64,000 nucleotides of DNA from Littorina saxatilis (taxonomy: Eukaryota > Mollusca > Gastropoda > Littorinimorpha > Littorinidae): positions 29,688,515 through 29,752,514 of the forward strand of contig NC_090261.1 in NCBI RefSeq assembly GCF_037325665.1, read 5' to 3'. Both the position numbers and the translations under genes were made by a program. The notes under the pieces were generated by a model. The model was not told where the DNA came from and made no database searches. It worked only from the letters and a program-made list of their open reading frames with translations. Positions within the stretch are counted from its first letter, which is position 1, and each line of letters opens with the position of its first letter. Positions 20,514 to 34,200 of this stretch are shown here, piece after piece.

Positions 20514-23240
20514 CTTGACCTCACAGTCCCATCTAATCCACATCAAGACCAGAAAAATCACATGGAGTTGAAGTTCCCATACAAAACATAATTTTGAAAG
20601 AGAAGGAACTAGTAGAATTGATTCTTGAAGGAAGGGTCATTCGTTCAAGTGCCGTGACTAGTGCAAGTACATGTACAGATTATGAATAGAGTCAGCACCT
20701 CATACCCAAATATGTCTGGAAGAAATACTTTACAAACTTGATTGCAAGGGAAGAACCATGACTTTGATTTTCCTTCGTTTTTTTACTTTGCGTAAAATCA
20801 TTATGTACAATTGATTGCAGAGGTAAAATGAAGACTGAACATTTCTTTTTTCTGTCTTCTTGATAATGTGTCATACAAGGTTGATTGATCGAATTTGGAA
20901 TTTTCTGCAAAATTACCAATACCTACAATGTTGGAAAAGAGTGCATAGATGCAAAGGGAGGGGAATCGCATACATACATCAAGTATACATTCCTCACGCA
21001 ACAAAGGCTAGCAAAATATGACAGGAGGAATGACATATTCTGACAATTATACACAGACACTACGATTTCAAGGAGTACAGACTTCCTCAGTCAACTCAAT
21101 TTCGTATAAACTTAACCCCAACAAATCGACATAAATTTGCAATTCAAGCACAATAAATGTTTACCCCTAAAACCATCCTTTTAAGACATACATTAGCAAA
21201 ACAAAGTTAACACAAAGAACAAAAACAATTACTGTACTTTCGGGACTTTAAGACGCAACTTTTTTCCTCAACTTTTACCCCTGCGCCCTATTGAACAGTA
21301 TCGCCTTGTGTATAGCTAAAGAAGAAGAGAACAGATGTACCCACATCGCTATTGAAAGTAACATAACACTCCCTCTCTAGGGATATATGCATGTTTTCGC
21401 TTCTATGATGTGGACACAGTTTCCTTTCAGACATCAAAGGCATTGTTGAAAATTCGGTCATTAACCCTGGGTCAGAGGGTCAGTATCTGTAAACTAGGGC
21501 AGGCAGCTGATCTCAGGTGAAAATGTGGTCAATGACCTGAGGTCACACGGCCAAACAGCTCTCAGAATGCAGATTCTTTGATCTCACCACACATCCGGGA
21601 CAAAACGTATTTCCATTCTATACTTGATTTGACTTGCCGCAAATACACCGGAAACGCCTATTGTGTGGAATTTTTCAAATTTTTACCTTGAAAGTGGGGC
21701 TTGCGCCTTTTACAGCGAAGTGCCTTGTAGTAATAAAAAAAAAATGGTACGTACCTCCCAAAGAACTAAGGAAACAACATTTTTTACTAGTTAAACAGTA
21801 CACCGCACAAGCAAGTATGGATAAAATCCTGCTCAGTAACAAACATAAATAATCTTAGAGTTTTTTTTACATATAATCTTATGAAGAGATTCACTATGAA
21901 TCCTTTTGCAATGCAGACTGCATAAGTAAAGTACATCAAAACACTAACACACAGCTTTTTGTACTCTTTTCTTTCTTGCAACTTTCGTTCTTTAAAATGA
22001 ATATCTCACTCATATATGATGTCACAAAATGATAGCCTTGTGAATCTGCACATACACAATTAAGCATGGCTATGTATGGTATTAATAATAATTGTGAAAC
22101 AAACTTATGTGTACAAAGTACTGCCCTATGGCCTAAGAACCTGATTCTTATAGGAATGATACAGTAGAAATATAGAACAGTTTCTTGGTTACTATTTTTA
22201 TTATGCTAAAAATAAGTATCAAGGGCAAGGTCTCTAAAAACTGTCAACATATTACAACAATGTCACCTCTAAATGTGTCACAATACTGAAAAGAAACCCT
22301 GCTCGCTGAATGAAAAATACTACAGTATCTTTGAACTCCACCAAGCATATGAAGCCAGCCTTTGCATGATAATGGCTTGAATACATATCAGCTTGCACAG
22401 AATTTGAAAAATCATACCTAATCCACAAACAAATTTGTCCTCAAAATGCAGCAGTCTAATTTGAAAAACTGAAGTGATGGCGTTTTTATCCCAGAGTATA
22501 AAATATACAAATTCACATCAACATAAAATGCTACTTTTTTTTTTTTAGTTTAAAAACAAAAACTTATGCACGTGCAGCTGCTTTACACAAACACATGTGT
22601 ACATGTAATTCTAAAGTGTGACAACCACTAACAAGGCATTGGCATTTCTAAAAACATGTACAGTAGACTTCCTATCCACTACATGTATCATCAAAGACTA
22701 CACCAGTAGAATCAGCATCAAGATGTTTATGGTCATGTTTTATCAACAACAAAATCAAAGAACACAATACTCCTCTCTTCTTCAATCTTTTTTGCTGCAT
22801 TAGAATTTAGCTGCTAAACAGAGCCAAAAAATTGAATGTAGTGCTAACAAAATACTCCTTATGTAAAATAAACAATTTTTCAAAAGTGTACAGCTTGTTT
22901 TCAGGTTCAATGCTTTACTCGGCAGCATTTCACTTTCAGATTTGCTTTTTTTCCGTTATTCTCATGGTAACTTTTCATCTGCTTTTACCCTATTTTGTTC
23001 CATTTAACCTCAACTGGCCTCCAAAAGATGCGAGTCACAAACAAATAAATAACCTTTTCGCTGTTAAATCTCTCCCCTTGGTTTTTATAGACTCAACTCT
23101 GAACTCGAACCATTGGGTGCTTTCACATAGCATTAATACTACCCAACTGACAATAAATATCAGCCAATTCTTCGATCTTTTAAATCAGAATTTGTGATTG
23201 CAGTACATGTAGCTGACTTTCGGGGTCAAATTAATCAGAA
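19440..23240. other. AT-rich stretch downstream of ZFYVE1, no gene seen
   Basis: About 3.8 kb of AT-rich sequence with only short ORFs, plus an AC microsatellite at 20459-20508. A possible repeat containing TTAAGACGCAAC and CTTGCGCC motifs lies at about 21235-21735. Some of it may be ZFYVE1 3' UTR, since inverted AATAAA-like words are frequent, but nothing fixes a polyadenylation site. Confidence 0.35.
20459..20508. repeat. (AC)n microsatellite
   Basis: Uninterrupted AC dinucleotide run of about 50 bases. The cysteine/valine-rich minus-strand ORF over it is an artefact. Confidence 0.9.
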
Positions 23241-24076
23241 AACAAGTCGCGTAAGGCGAAAATACAATATTTAGTCAAGTAGCTGCCATTTTTCAGCAAG
23301 ACCGTATGCTCGTAGCATCGTCAGTCCACCGCTCATGGCAAAGGCAGTGAAATTGACAAGAAGAGCGGGGTAGTAGTTGCGCTAAGAAGGATAGCACGCT
23401 TTTCTGTACCTCTCTTTGTTTTAACTTTCTGAGCGTGTTTTTAATCCAAACATATCATATGTATATGTTTTTGGAATCAGGAACCGACAAGGAATAAGAT
23501 GAAAGTGTTTTTAAATTGATTTGGACAATTTAATTTTGATAATAATTTTTATATATTTAATTTTCAGAGCTTGTTTTTAATCCGAATATAACATATTTAT
23601 ATGTTTTTGGAATCAGCAAATGATGGAGAATAAGATAAACGTAAATTTGGATCGTTTTATAAATTTTTATTTTTTTGTACAATTTTCCGATTTTTAATGA
23701 CCAAAGTCATTAATTAATTTTTAAGCCACCAAGCTGAAATGCAATACCGAACCCCGGGCTTCGTCGAAGATTACTTGACCAAAATTTCAACCAATTTGGT
23801 TGAAAAATGAGGGCGTGACAGTGCCGCCTCAACTTTCACGAAAAGCCGGATATGACGTCATCAAAGACATTTATCAAAAAAATGAAAAAAACGTATGGGG
23901 ATTTCATACCCAGGAACTCTCATGTCAAATTTCATAAAGATCGGTCCAGTAGTTTAGTCTGAATCGCTCTACACACACACACACACGCACACACACACAC
24001 ACATACACCACGACCCTCGTTTCGATTCCCCCTCGATGTTAAAATATTTAGTCAAAACTTGACTAAATATAAAAAA
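23241..24076 (-). mobile_element. Helentron-like element, family 4, copy b
   Basis: Same ends as copy a: AACAAGTCGCGTAAGGCGA on the plus strand at the left and CTTGACTAAATATAAAAA at the right, with a short AC run at about 23972-24003. It shares most body blocks with copy a but lacks part of the region after the left end. Confidence 0.7.
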
Positions 24077-24382
24077 TTACCATTCCACAAGACTTATTTT
24101 CCGATCTGTCATCAAGAAACAAACATATGCACTCTTGAAAAAAAATTTGGAATCAAAATTTGATTTATAACATTTTTACTTTTAGACAATGGTCTAATTC
24201 CTTTTTATTTTACGTCAATTTATCACAAAAACAGTTTAATCTTACAGTGCGATGAATACCTGATTGAAACAAATCCCAACCATTTTAGAGACAGGCAAAA
24301 AGTTATTTTCATTTGTCACTGAGACAAACAATAAATGCAAGAGATCATCAGGACAGTTACTCCTTCTACCTGATAAAACAGC

Positions 24383-24560
24383 ATAGTGGTACCTGCACTG
24401 TTAGGCTCCTCTGATGAGAGGACACCTGCCAATAGAGGGCACTTTGTGTTGACCCTTAGTCTATTAACTCAAAAAAAATATCCCTCTCATGAAAGGCCAC
24501 CTGCAGTGTAGGGACACTTTGGGTTGGTCCCAAGGGTGTCCTCTCATCACAGGTACTGTA
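24383..24560. repeat. MITE-like element, copy 2
   Basis: Ends (AGTGGTACCTGCA at the left, CATCACAGGTACTGTA at the right) match those of the element at 31-209, and the interior shares CACCTGCAGTGTAGGGACACTTT with it, with small differences. Confidence 0.5.
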
Positions 24561-24626
24561 GCTACAATTTTAACAATGGAAAAAATCGTTCTACCCAAAT
24601 CAAAACCATTCCCGCTGCAGTCAAGC

Positions 24627-25228
24627 ATGCCACTTCTGTATTGGGAAACAACCGATGACAGATCACATATCATCGGCGTTCATCTCGCACTAAGTGCAGA
24701 GTCTGACAGGATAGTCCCAGTTTCAACAGAAGAAAAATGTCTACCTCTAAAACAACGCAATCTCCTGGCAGCCCGACACGCCACCTTTGTACAGGGAGAC
24801 AACCGATGAAAGATCACATATCACCGGTCTTCTTCTCACACTAAGCACAGACTCTAACAGGATAGTCCCAGTTTCAACAGAAGAAAAATCTCTACCTCCA
24901 AAACAAAGCAATCTCCCTGCAACCCGACACGCCACTTCTGTATTGGGAAACAACCGATGAAAGAGCCCATATGGTTTAAACAGTTTTATTCAGTTGCATA
25001 AATACAAAGCCGTAATTGAGAATTGTAATTAAGGGAGCACAACAAGATAAACTTATAAATGTGCTTATATCATAAGAGCCCATATCATCGGCGTTCTTCT
25101 TGCTCTAAGAGCAAACTCTGACAGAATAGTCGCAGTTTCAACAGCAGAAAAATCTCTCCCTCCAAAACAAAGCAATCTCCCTGCAGCCCAACACACCACC
25201 TTTGTACAGGGAGACAACCGATGAAAGA
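24627..25228 (-). repeat. Decayed tandem copies of the ZFYVE1 terminal coding segment
   Basis: Three units of about 150 bp precede (in plus coordinates) the true end of ZFYVE1. AACCGATGA marks the same point at 24651, 24801, 24952 and 25216. Read on the minus strand, units match the last codons of the gene (DYPVRVC, CEKKTG, then stop) but carry an in-frame stop where Lys should be, so they are not coding. The third unit is split by a 102-bp insertion flanked by AGAGCCCATAT. They probably lie in the 3' UTR. Confidence 0.7.
24973..25074 (-). mobile_element. 102-bp insertion with 11-bp target duplication
   Basis: AGAGCCCATAT stands on both sides (24962-24972 and 25075-25085). On the minus strand the insert contains GAATAAAACTG and ends GTTTAAACC, so it may be a 5'-truncated retroposon tail. 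The family is unknown. Confidence 0.55.
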
Positions 25229-28200
25229 TCACATATTACCAGTCTTCTTCTCGCACTTGGTGCAGACTCTGACAGGATAGTCCCAACCACGTAACGGCAC
25301 TACCCGTTTGTTCGGCGAGCATTCGTCACACACCCCATGCCCGCAAGCTCGACAGTGATGAATGGGTCGCTTCAGGGTGAACTCTTGCTCACAAACGCTG
25401 CACATCTTGATCTGGTCGTCGGGCACCCAGTACTCTGGGCGGGCGGAATCTTTCAGGATAGCTTTGGAAAACAAGAAAGTAGTGTAAATTTTAAGGTGTT
25501 TTGTCTTATTGGTTTAAACTGTAAAAATCATGAATAAATTGGTTTAAATTTGTCCTCAGAAAAAAAATCATTAATCAATAAGTTCCCCCTCTCCCCACCA
25601 CCAGAAAGAATATGCCTGCACATTTGAGCTTCTTGAAATAATGGTTTAAAGCTGTGCTTTGGCAGGCAGTGCACAAAAAGACAGATGAGTGATAAGGGTG
25701 CAAGTGTGTCTGTGTGTGTGAAATCAAGACAGTGCGTGGGTGCATGGTTACAAAAGCATGCAAAAGGCATTTGGTAGTTTTCTTTGTGCTTGTTCCTTCC
25801 TTTCTTTCCTTCCTCCTTCCTTGCTTTGCTAGCAAGCAAAGGTGTGCTTACATTGATGTGTTTTAATGTTATGCGTTCATTGTCAGCCACTATTTAATTT
25901 CTCATTTTGAGATAATAAAAGTATTATTGTTTAGACCTTTTCGGTATCTGAGAAGCTCTCGTGAGATATCTGCGAGACACGCTCTTTGTTATGCTTTGAA
26001 CATCACGAGAACTGCGAACCTCGGCTTTGCAGCTCGCGCCAGATCACTGTATCACATGCTTTGCTATGCTCTGAAGTTTGCGAGAGCTTACGAGAGCTTG
26101 GAATACCGATAGAGTCTATTGTATTGTACTGTATTGTATTGTACTGCACTGTATTGTTCTGTAAGCATTAAGACAGAAAAAGAGCAAACTCACTTTTGGG
26201 GTAGTCCAGAACAGAAGCCAAAGCGCCAAACGTGGAACTGAACACCTCACCAACTTTTCTTGCAGTCACAGCTTCCTGGGCTTCAAGAGCTTCGTAATCT
26301 GATCAAACACACAGGAAATAAGAACATCAGCACTTCAAATTCTCCACAAATACACCACTAAAAACACCCAAATGTATGAAATAAAAAGACCTAAACATTC
26401 TGTACTCAACGAAGATTACGGAACAAATAACAACAACATTTCAACCCTAGGGTCATCTTCAGGCACACAAACAAACAAATTAAAAATAAGACAGACAATA
26501 GAACAGAAAGAAGAACTACAGATGTGAAGATTCACCAACCAGAACAAACGGAAACATGAGCCAGGAATAATGTATGAAAACAAAAAGTCTATTTACTTAT
26601 CAAAGCAAAATTGCACTTGCCTGTAAAAGAAGACAATTTAACAGGAGGGAAAAGTGTAAAGATGAAAATGTTGGTCTTAGTATCAACACTCTAATGCTAT
26701 ATACTTCCAGTGCAGCTGAAGTTTGTACCGTGAAGGCCACATCAGCTCAGACAGTAGGGAATTCTTTTCTACCCAAACTGATTTAATAACATTCTCAAAT
26801 TTAGCATGTGCAAAGTTCTGACATACAGATGGTTCTTACCTAAAGGTAGAGAATAAGTGGGATCAAGCTTTGAAATGTGCTGCAAACTTCAAAGCCGTAC
26901 CTACATAGCAAATGCTCAACAAAGCTCACCTGCATAGACTTATGGGGAGAATACCAGTGAGTGCAAATATTGGCAGAAGGTGTGAAGCCTAAAATCATGC
27001 TTCATACCTGAACCTGTACCTGCATAGCACTTGTCACACACGCGGCACAGCTCGTCTTTCCAACCCCGCTCCGGAACCCGCCGCTTCTTGGAGGAACACT
27101 CGTCACAAAACCCATGGCCGCAGGCTCGACAGTGGTGCTTCTGTTCATTGGTGGTGAAAACCATCTCGCAACCCTTGCACATCTGCGTAAAAAGATTTTA
27201 ATTAAAATAAAATAACAGCCATGTGAATGAATGATACATCTCTGCCATGCTAAAGGCAACAACTGAATCACTACACAGGAATTATTTTCAAGAAATACCA
27301 CATGAGAGCAAGCCTAGAGCCACTCTTGTGGTACATGGAATTTGTAACGCAATCTGAAAAAGCTGGCACAGGCTGCAGTCTACTAAGTATCAGCAAAAAT
27401 GTGAACTCAAGGCAAACAATTAAGCATTTCCACTCACAATGATCTGCGAGTTAGGCACCCAGTACTCCGGAGCAATCTGGTCAGCAGTCCACTCGCCGAG
27501 GAATTTGGCTGGTTTGGCGCTGACACTGCTGATCGTGTCAGCCACATAGCTGAAGCCGTCAATCACCTTACGCGCTGCATTGTGGGTCCCCTGCAGCAGC
27601 TGGTTACCCTGGAAACACAAAGATAATATAAAATCCACAAATGATGGGCGCAATGGCCTAGTGGATACGCTGTCAGCCTCCCATGTGAAAGGTTGAGTGT
27701 TTGAATCCCAGCAGCGACTGGAGAATGCAAAGCTTTCATTTTTTTTTTTTTACAAAAACAAAGTTTGGACTCTAAGAAAAACTGATCTGGTCGCAATAAC
27801 GAAAGAGTTACTTGCCCCGTCACAAATGGTGACTCCCGTTTAGAATGTTTGAAAAACATTACATTTTCGCTACTGTAACAGATTCGGGTCAAAATATTGT
27901 TTTTGGAACTGCTTTCAAGCTTTTCAGTCCATAAAATTGAGTCAAACTGTGACACGTTCGCCTGCTACAAATTTCCTTCTGTAATATGACTATTGGGTTA
28001 CGCCCCTTAATCGCTCTGTATCATGACCCGTTTACCTGACTTTGACGTTCAAGTTACTGACGCCGAAATACATCCCCGTACTGTAAAGGGTGACAAAGGG
28101 GAAAGTTGTGAAGGGTAAGTTACCTGTGGCCAAAGATGTCTCACTTCCACCTGCACCATGCTCTCTGGGTCCGGGTTGCCGTACCAGTGCTGACGGCTCC

Positions 28201-31200
28201 GGTAGATCACTCCACACGTCGGACACTCCAGCACATACCTGGAAAAACAAATTCCTAACAAAGTGATGTCAGCATACAAATTTCACCTTTCACTGTTGTA
28301 AAATAACAGCTTTGCAAAATAAATGTATCAAAGAAGGTGACTTGAGTGTTTTGGTTGTGCCTGTGTAAGTTTAGTTAAGGTAAGGTAAGGTAAGGTAAGG
28401 TAAGGTAAGGTAAGGTAAGGTAAGGTTAGGTACAATAAGGTCATGTAGTCCTGGGAGGCTACTCTCATAGAAATTCCAACTGCAATCTCCATGGAAAAAC
28501 TGAGTTGCAATACAGTACGACACAACACACTTTTTTACAACTCTTTTTTCGCATGTGTATGTTCATGTTTTCCCTGCCCTGAGATGTTCGCTGTGAACTT
28601 ACGGATCTATTACCTGAGCATCCTGAACATGGGTGTGTTTGGAGCAGAGTCTGCACAAAGTTGACTCTGGGTAATAAACCCCACACCGAACTCAAGGTTC
28701 AAATGCATACTGATAGTGACAAACTGGTTTCAAAGCTAAATGAGCTATTTCCCCACCCTGAGTATTTGAGCTACTAGTGTGTCGATTAATTCAAACGAAA
28801 TGAACACAGTTTTCTTCCTCTTCTTCATCTTTAAAGTCTGACCACTCACCCTGACACCAGGTACTTGGTCAATCCTACCCAGGTGTTGTCGCTGGACTCT
28901 GAAGTCTTGGGAACCACAATGTTCTTCCTTCCAGCAAGGGAACACTTCTGTAAAGCAGTAAAAACATTGCATGCTGAAATTAACCGGTGACGTACTGTAA
29001 GTTTGGCCAGACTCCACTAACCCCCCCTCCTTCCACCCAAGGCAGCAACTTATCCCTCTCTTTTTACTCCTAATTTATTTTAAAATTTCAGTTCCCATTC
29101 CAGTATGAAACTTTCTTTCAAGCGTATAATGACTGTTAATTAAATCCAGTTCAAATTTGACAAGAAGAGACAACAACAAAATAAAAAAAGGAGAAAAGCA
29201 GGATAACAACACTTTTCTCTTTTCATAACACAAATCACATTATGTGAGTGGTATACACATGCATTGCTTACATAAATACACTTTCTTGCCAAAATTGGAA
29301 CACAGACAAACTACACTAATAAGAACTTACTGTTAAAAAAAAAGAGCTGAAAAATGTTCACATACAACAGAGATCATAATTATTATGAGGATGGCATAAA
29401 CATACCTTGCATAAGTACACTTTGTTGCCATACTGGGCCTCATACTTGCATGGTCTGCCTTCCACAGCTTCGTGTGGTTCACGCTCAACGTCATGGTTCA
29501 TTGTATGCCTGCACCTGTTCCTGAAATTGCAATTCAAGTTACAGCAAGGTATATATAGCAAGGCCAAGCCAAATCAATTAGGGAGCGCAGGCAATGTAAT
29601 TGTCAACTACGCTCCCTAAATACTGTGACCGTGAGTTAGGTTTCAGATTATGAGAATGATGCACTTTGCTGGTCAATGATGTTTATGGCGACTGCCTCTT
29701 TTGTGTGTGTGTGTGTGGTGTCTTTTTCAAGAATGATTATGATTTACTATTAAGCAGGGATGTCGTTAGGCGTCAGACATCGGACATAGACCAATTAAAA
29801 GGCTCAAATGTCCGATTCATATAGCCCCATGGCGGTCAGATGTCCTATCGTTTTGAACTGAGCCCGGTCATTGTCCGATAAGGACTCCATTCATTCGGAC
29901 AGCGCGTTATTTGATAATTTTTCTTTCAGTCTCATGATAGAAATCTTCAAAAAGCGATCGAGCGCTTTCGCGTACAGGTCCACTGAAGTTGTGCAGGGCA
30001 GATCTTGCGTTTTCCGAACCGTTTGCGTACAGCCGTCTACAGCACACTAAAGTTAGGAGTACGGGAGACAACTCCAACTGACCAAGGCTCGCTTCTGCTT
30101 TAATTTGCTTTCGGTTGCAGATCAAGCGCACGGCACTGAATTATGCCACCGAAGAAAACTAAAGCCTGCCAAAGAACAGCAAAAGCTGAACACGTTTGGC
30201 GTTTGAACGGCATCGTGTGCTAAATTATAGGGCCAAGAACAGGGGAAAACATGGCTAGTATCATTCTGGAAAATTACAGTGTCAATAACAGTGTCGCCGC
30301 TGAAACCTCCACAATCACGGAAAGTAAAGTTTCGTCACTTGTGGATGGTGTCGGTACAGCAGGAAATTCACACAAATGCTGTTTAGTACTAGTTGGTTAG
30401 AAGTTGACAGCAAAGAGACCATCTATATAGGCAAACTGTTTTGTCGAACCTGTCAAGAAAAAGCCCCGTCAGGAAATCATGCAGATTGTGTGCTAATCAA
30501 AGTAAGAGTGCTGAAGTTTTTGGTTGCTTTTTAGTTTGTTTGTTTCTTTTTAGTGTGTGTCCTGTTTGAAACAAAAGTAATAAAACAATATACGCACACA
30601 ATGTTGGTGCATATACTGATATGTCGGTGTGCACATGATTTTGTGTTTTGCACAAAATTATAATGTCCTATTAAAATTTCTGAAAGCAGTTAAATGTCCT
30701 ATTGATGCCGAAGAGCTCAGGACATTTGTCCTATAGGTATGAATTTGTGGCAACATCCCTGATCAAGTAACAAATAGGCTGAAAATGTCTCCATCAATCA
30801 AGCTTGTGCACTTAACTGTAAAACACTGATCTGTGGCCCAATACAAACATGTGGCTTAATCAAAAACTTTCTTTTTTTTAACACACATCTAAAGGCTTAC
30901 AAAAATGTAATTCTTTCAACACATGTATATGTAACATGTCATGAACAGCGTGAAACATTTTACATGTAGTTGTTAACAAATTTGGTGGGGTCAAATACAG
31001 AGCTCAAATATATAGCAAAGATCAAACAAGCCAAATGAAAAAGAGCTGAAACATACCCGCAGGCCTGACAGGCACAGGTACATGTGAAGTATTCCTCTGG
31101 AAATGTATCAAGCTGCACTGCCTCCATGTTGCCGCTGAACTTGTCGTTCAGCCTCTGCAAACAATCAACATCATCACACCATCCCACTACTCAATGTTTC

Positions 31201-34200
31201 TTAATTACTGCGTAACCTCGCTTTAAAGACAGCCTCCTCCCCCCACCCCCCCCACCCCCTTGTAAGACCTACCCCATTTAAGACCTGGCCTTTTCAGGTA
31301 TTTTGTTTATAACGTTTTACCTTTTTAAAGACCCAGTTTTTCAGATTTCTGTAGGTCTTTAGAGGGGGGTTTCACTGTCATCAGTGATGAGACAGCATTT
31401 TTTTCCCAACTATACTGCAGGCTTTTGGTTTGTCACCAGTATGTGTGGAGAAAGGGCGATCTCTATGTTCTTTCATTCTTTAGATTACATAATCAGTTTC
31501 CTTTTGTTACTACTTCTCATTAGCTCTTTTTTGTTTGCATGCCATTTGTGTAAAATATATATATATATATACACATGTATACACTATATAACTATGTCAG
31601 TAATGTAAATCATTCTATATAGACTCCTCGAAACAAGGCTAAAACAATAACAAGTACCAGTTTGCTTTTATCTACAAATTAAACTTGTAGCAATAACAAG
31701 GACAGTGTTGTTTGTGTGTATTGGGGTTTGTCAGATACAGCTGGACAGACCTATTATTAAGAGCAATTATAATAATTGCTTGCACTCATGCTTCAAAAAA
31801 TATATATACATACATCATATATCAAAGAACTGCAAAGTTCAACATTGTTGATTCTTCTTCGACACAATTTAGAACAAACACTCTCTAAACTAGAGAGTGA
31901 ACTTTTAGTTTTCACTCTCTTCTGCACTACACTAACCTGGTTCTCAGCAAACTAAACCAGTAAGACTAAGAGCTTGGTAACTCAGGGAGAATAAGAGAGA
32001 GAAAATGTGTCAAGGTCTACTCCTTCATCTTGTTTGACTTTGAGCTTAGTCCCTGACAGTTGGCTTTTTTCTAAAGAGCAGTTTTTTCACCATCAAAGCA
32101 TTCCCACTGCTTCTCCATTTCACTGTTCAAACATTTCATACCACCTTCTCTGCACTACACCAACAGAACGGAAAGGGCTGCTAGTTGGATGGGGTAATGC
32201 TATGATGGGGTACCACAGAGATATTAATTTCAGGCTGCATGGCCCATTATATTGCACGTTTTGTCCACATAATGCTGAGCTGAAACGCCATAACAAAACA
32301 ACTTTTCAGCAAACAAATTCACATTTGTAAAACTGCTGGGTAAGCTTGACAGAGACTCATAGAAAGAACATTTCCCAAGAGTAAAAACTAAAATGTATTA
32401 GTTAATCATGCATTTAATACACAATGTAACAAAATACAAACAGAGAGATCATCAAATTGTATCAGTAAAAATATTTTTAAAGAAAGGCCTGGAAGTATCC
32501 CCTCACCACCCCCTATTCCTAATCAACCTGGGGATCTCAAAAATAATCTCTAGAGCTTTGAACCCCTCCTTGTTTGATACCCAACACAAACATGTATACA
32601 GTGTATCCACCCTTTTAAGCGCCGCCCCCCCCCCCCCCCCCCCCCCTTCACACACACTTTTTGAGACTTTGCTTTTTACATTTAGTCAAGTTTTGACTAA
32701 ATGTTTTAACATAGAGGGGGAATCGAGACGAGGGTCGTGGTGTATGTGTGTGTCTGTCTGTGCGTGTGTGTGTGTAGAGCGATTCAGACCAAACTACTGG
32801 ACCGATCTTTATGAAATTTTACATGAAAGTTCCTGGGAATGATATCCCCGGACGTTTTTTTCTTTTTTTCGATCTCATAAACACCTTTGATGACGTCATA
32901 TCCGGCTTTTTGTAAAAGTTGAGGCGGCACTGTCACACCCTCATTTTTCAATCAAATTGATTGAAATTTTGGCCAAGCAATCTTTGACGAAGGCCGGACT
33001 TCAATATTGCATTTCAGCTTGGTGACTTAAAAATTAATTAATGACTTTGGTCATTAAAAATCTGAAAATTGTAAAAAAATAAAAATTTTATAAAACGATC
33101 CAAATTTACGTTCATCTTATTCTTCATCATTTTCTGATTCCAAAAACATATAAATATGTTATATTTGGATTAAAAACAAGCTCTGAAAATTAAAAATATA
33201 AAAATTATGATCAAAATTAAATTTCCAAAATCAATTTAAAAACACTTTTATGTTATTCCTTGTTGGTTCCTGATTCCAAAAACATACAGATACTAGAGGA
33301 ATACCCGGCTTCGCCGCGGTGAATCACGAGACAGAGACAGACAGCGTGGCGGTTCACCACAATCACCTTTGAAGGCGAAGTCCTCTCAAACGGGATTGAG
33401 AATTTTTAGAGCTTATTTCTAAGCCCTATATTATCTGTTATGGCTTCTCAAATGCCAGAACATACAGACAAGACAAAAGCCGCCAGACCCCATCACAAAC
33501 AGAACTCTACAATCCACAGGTGTTGCCTCCACACATACACACACACACACAGACACAGAAGCCATATGAGGACAGGCACAATACTGAGCAATGAAATTCT
33601 GACATGAGCATCAAAAATAAAAAATGCTCAGATGGAAAAGTCTATGATTGTAATGGGAGCTAAAACACAGCTTTACCGGAAATAAAAGTCAAAACATAAT
33701 TGCCTTCATGTCTCTTTCCTTTATTGATCGTCAATCATAGGTATGCATGGACAATGATGTAAGTATTTGGTGGACACCAACTGCAAGATATTTCTATCAA
33801 GTTAAAACTTTTGGAATCTTTGATTTTGTCTAGTGTTTGAGTTACATTTTATCCATAAAATCCAGCCAGACAGCACCTACATTTTGTGTAAATCAATTGA
33901 GCGCCTGCCAAACGGTTGTGTGACGTGTCTAGTGTGTTGGCGAAGTGTCTTGTGCTTGTCACTTCTCGCTTTCAGCCCTCACCGCTGGCTAGCACCGTCT
34001 GTCCTTTTTAGGACAATGCGAAAAGAGAGCAGAATGCGTCAGTCTCTCCTGCCAGTACAATAACCTCTCCACAACAAGCCCTATGTAGTGCCTCCATCGC
34101 GGCGACAGGCGTAAACTGGGTACCGCAAGGCCCCAGGCTAGACTACAAGGACTCGGAGGAGGTTGGCCCCTAGACGTGCGGCATGCGGGCCCACCGGTGT

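Noticed and set aside
28376-28432. Regular short repeats that could suggest a CRISPR-like array
   Set aside because: A pure TAAGG pentanucleotide repeat without spacers in a eukaryotic intron.
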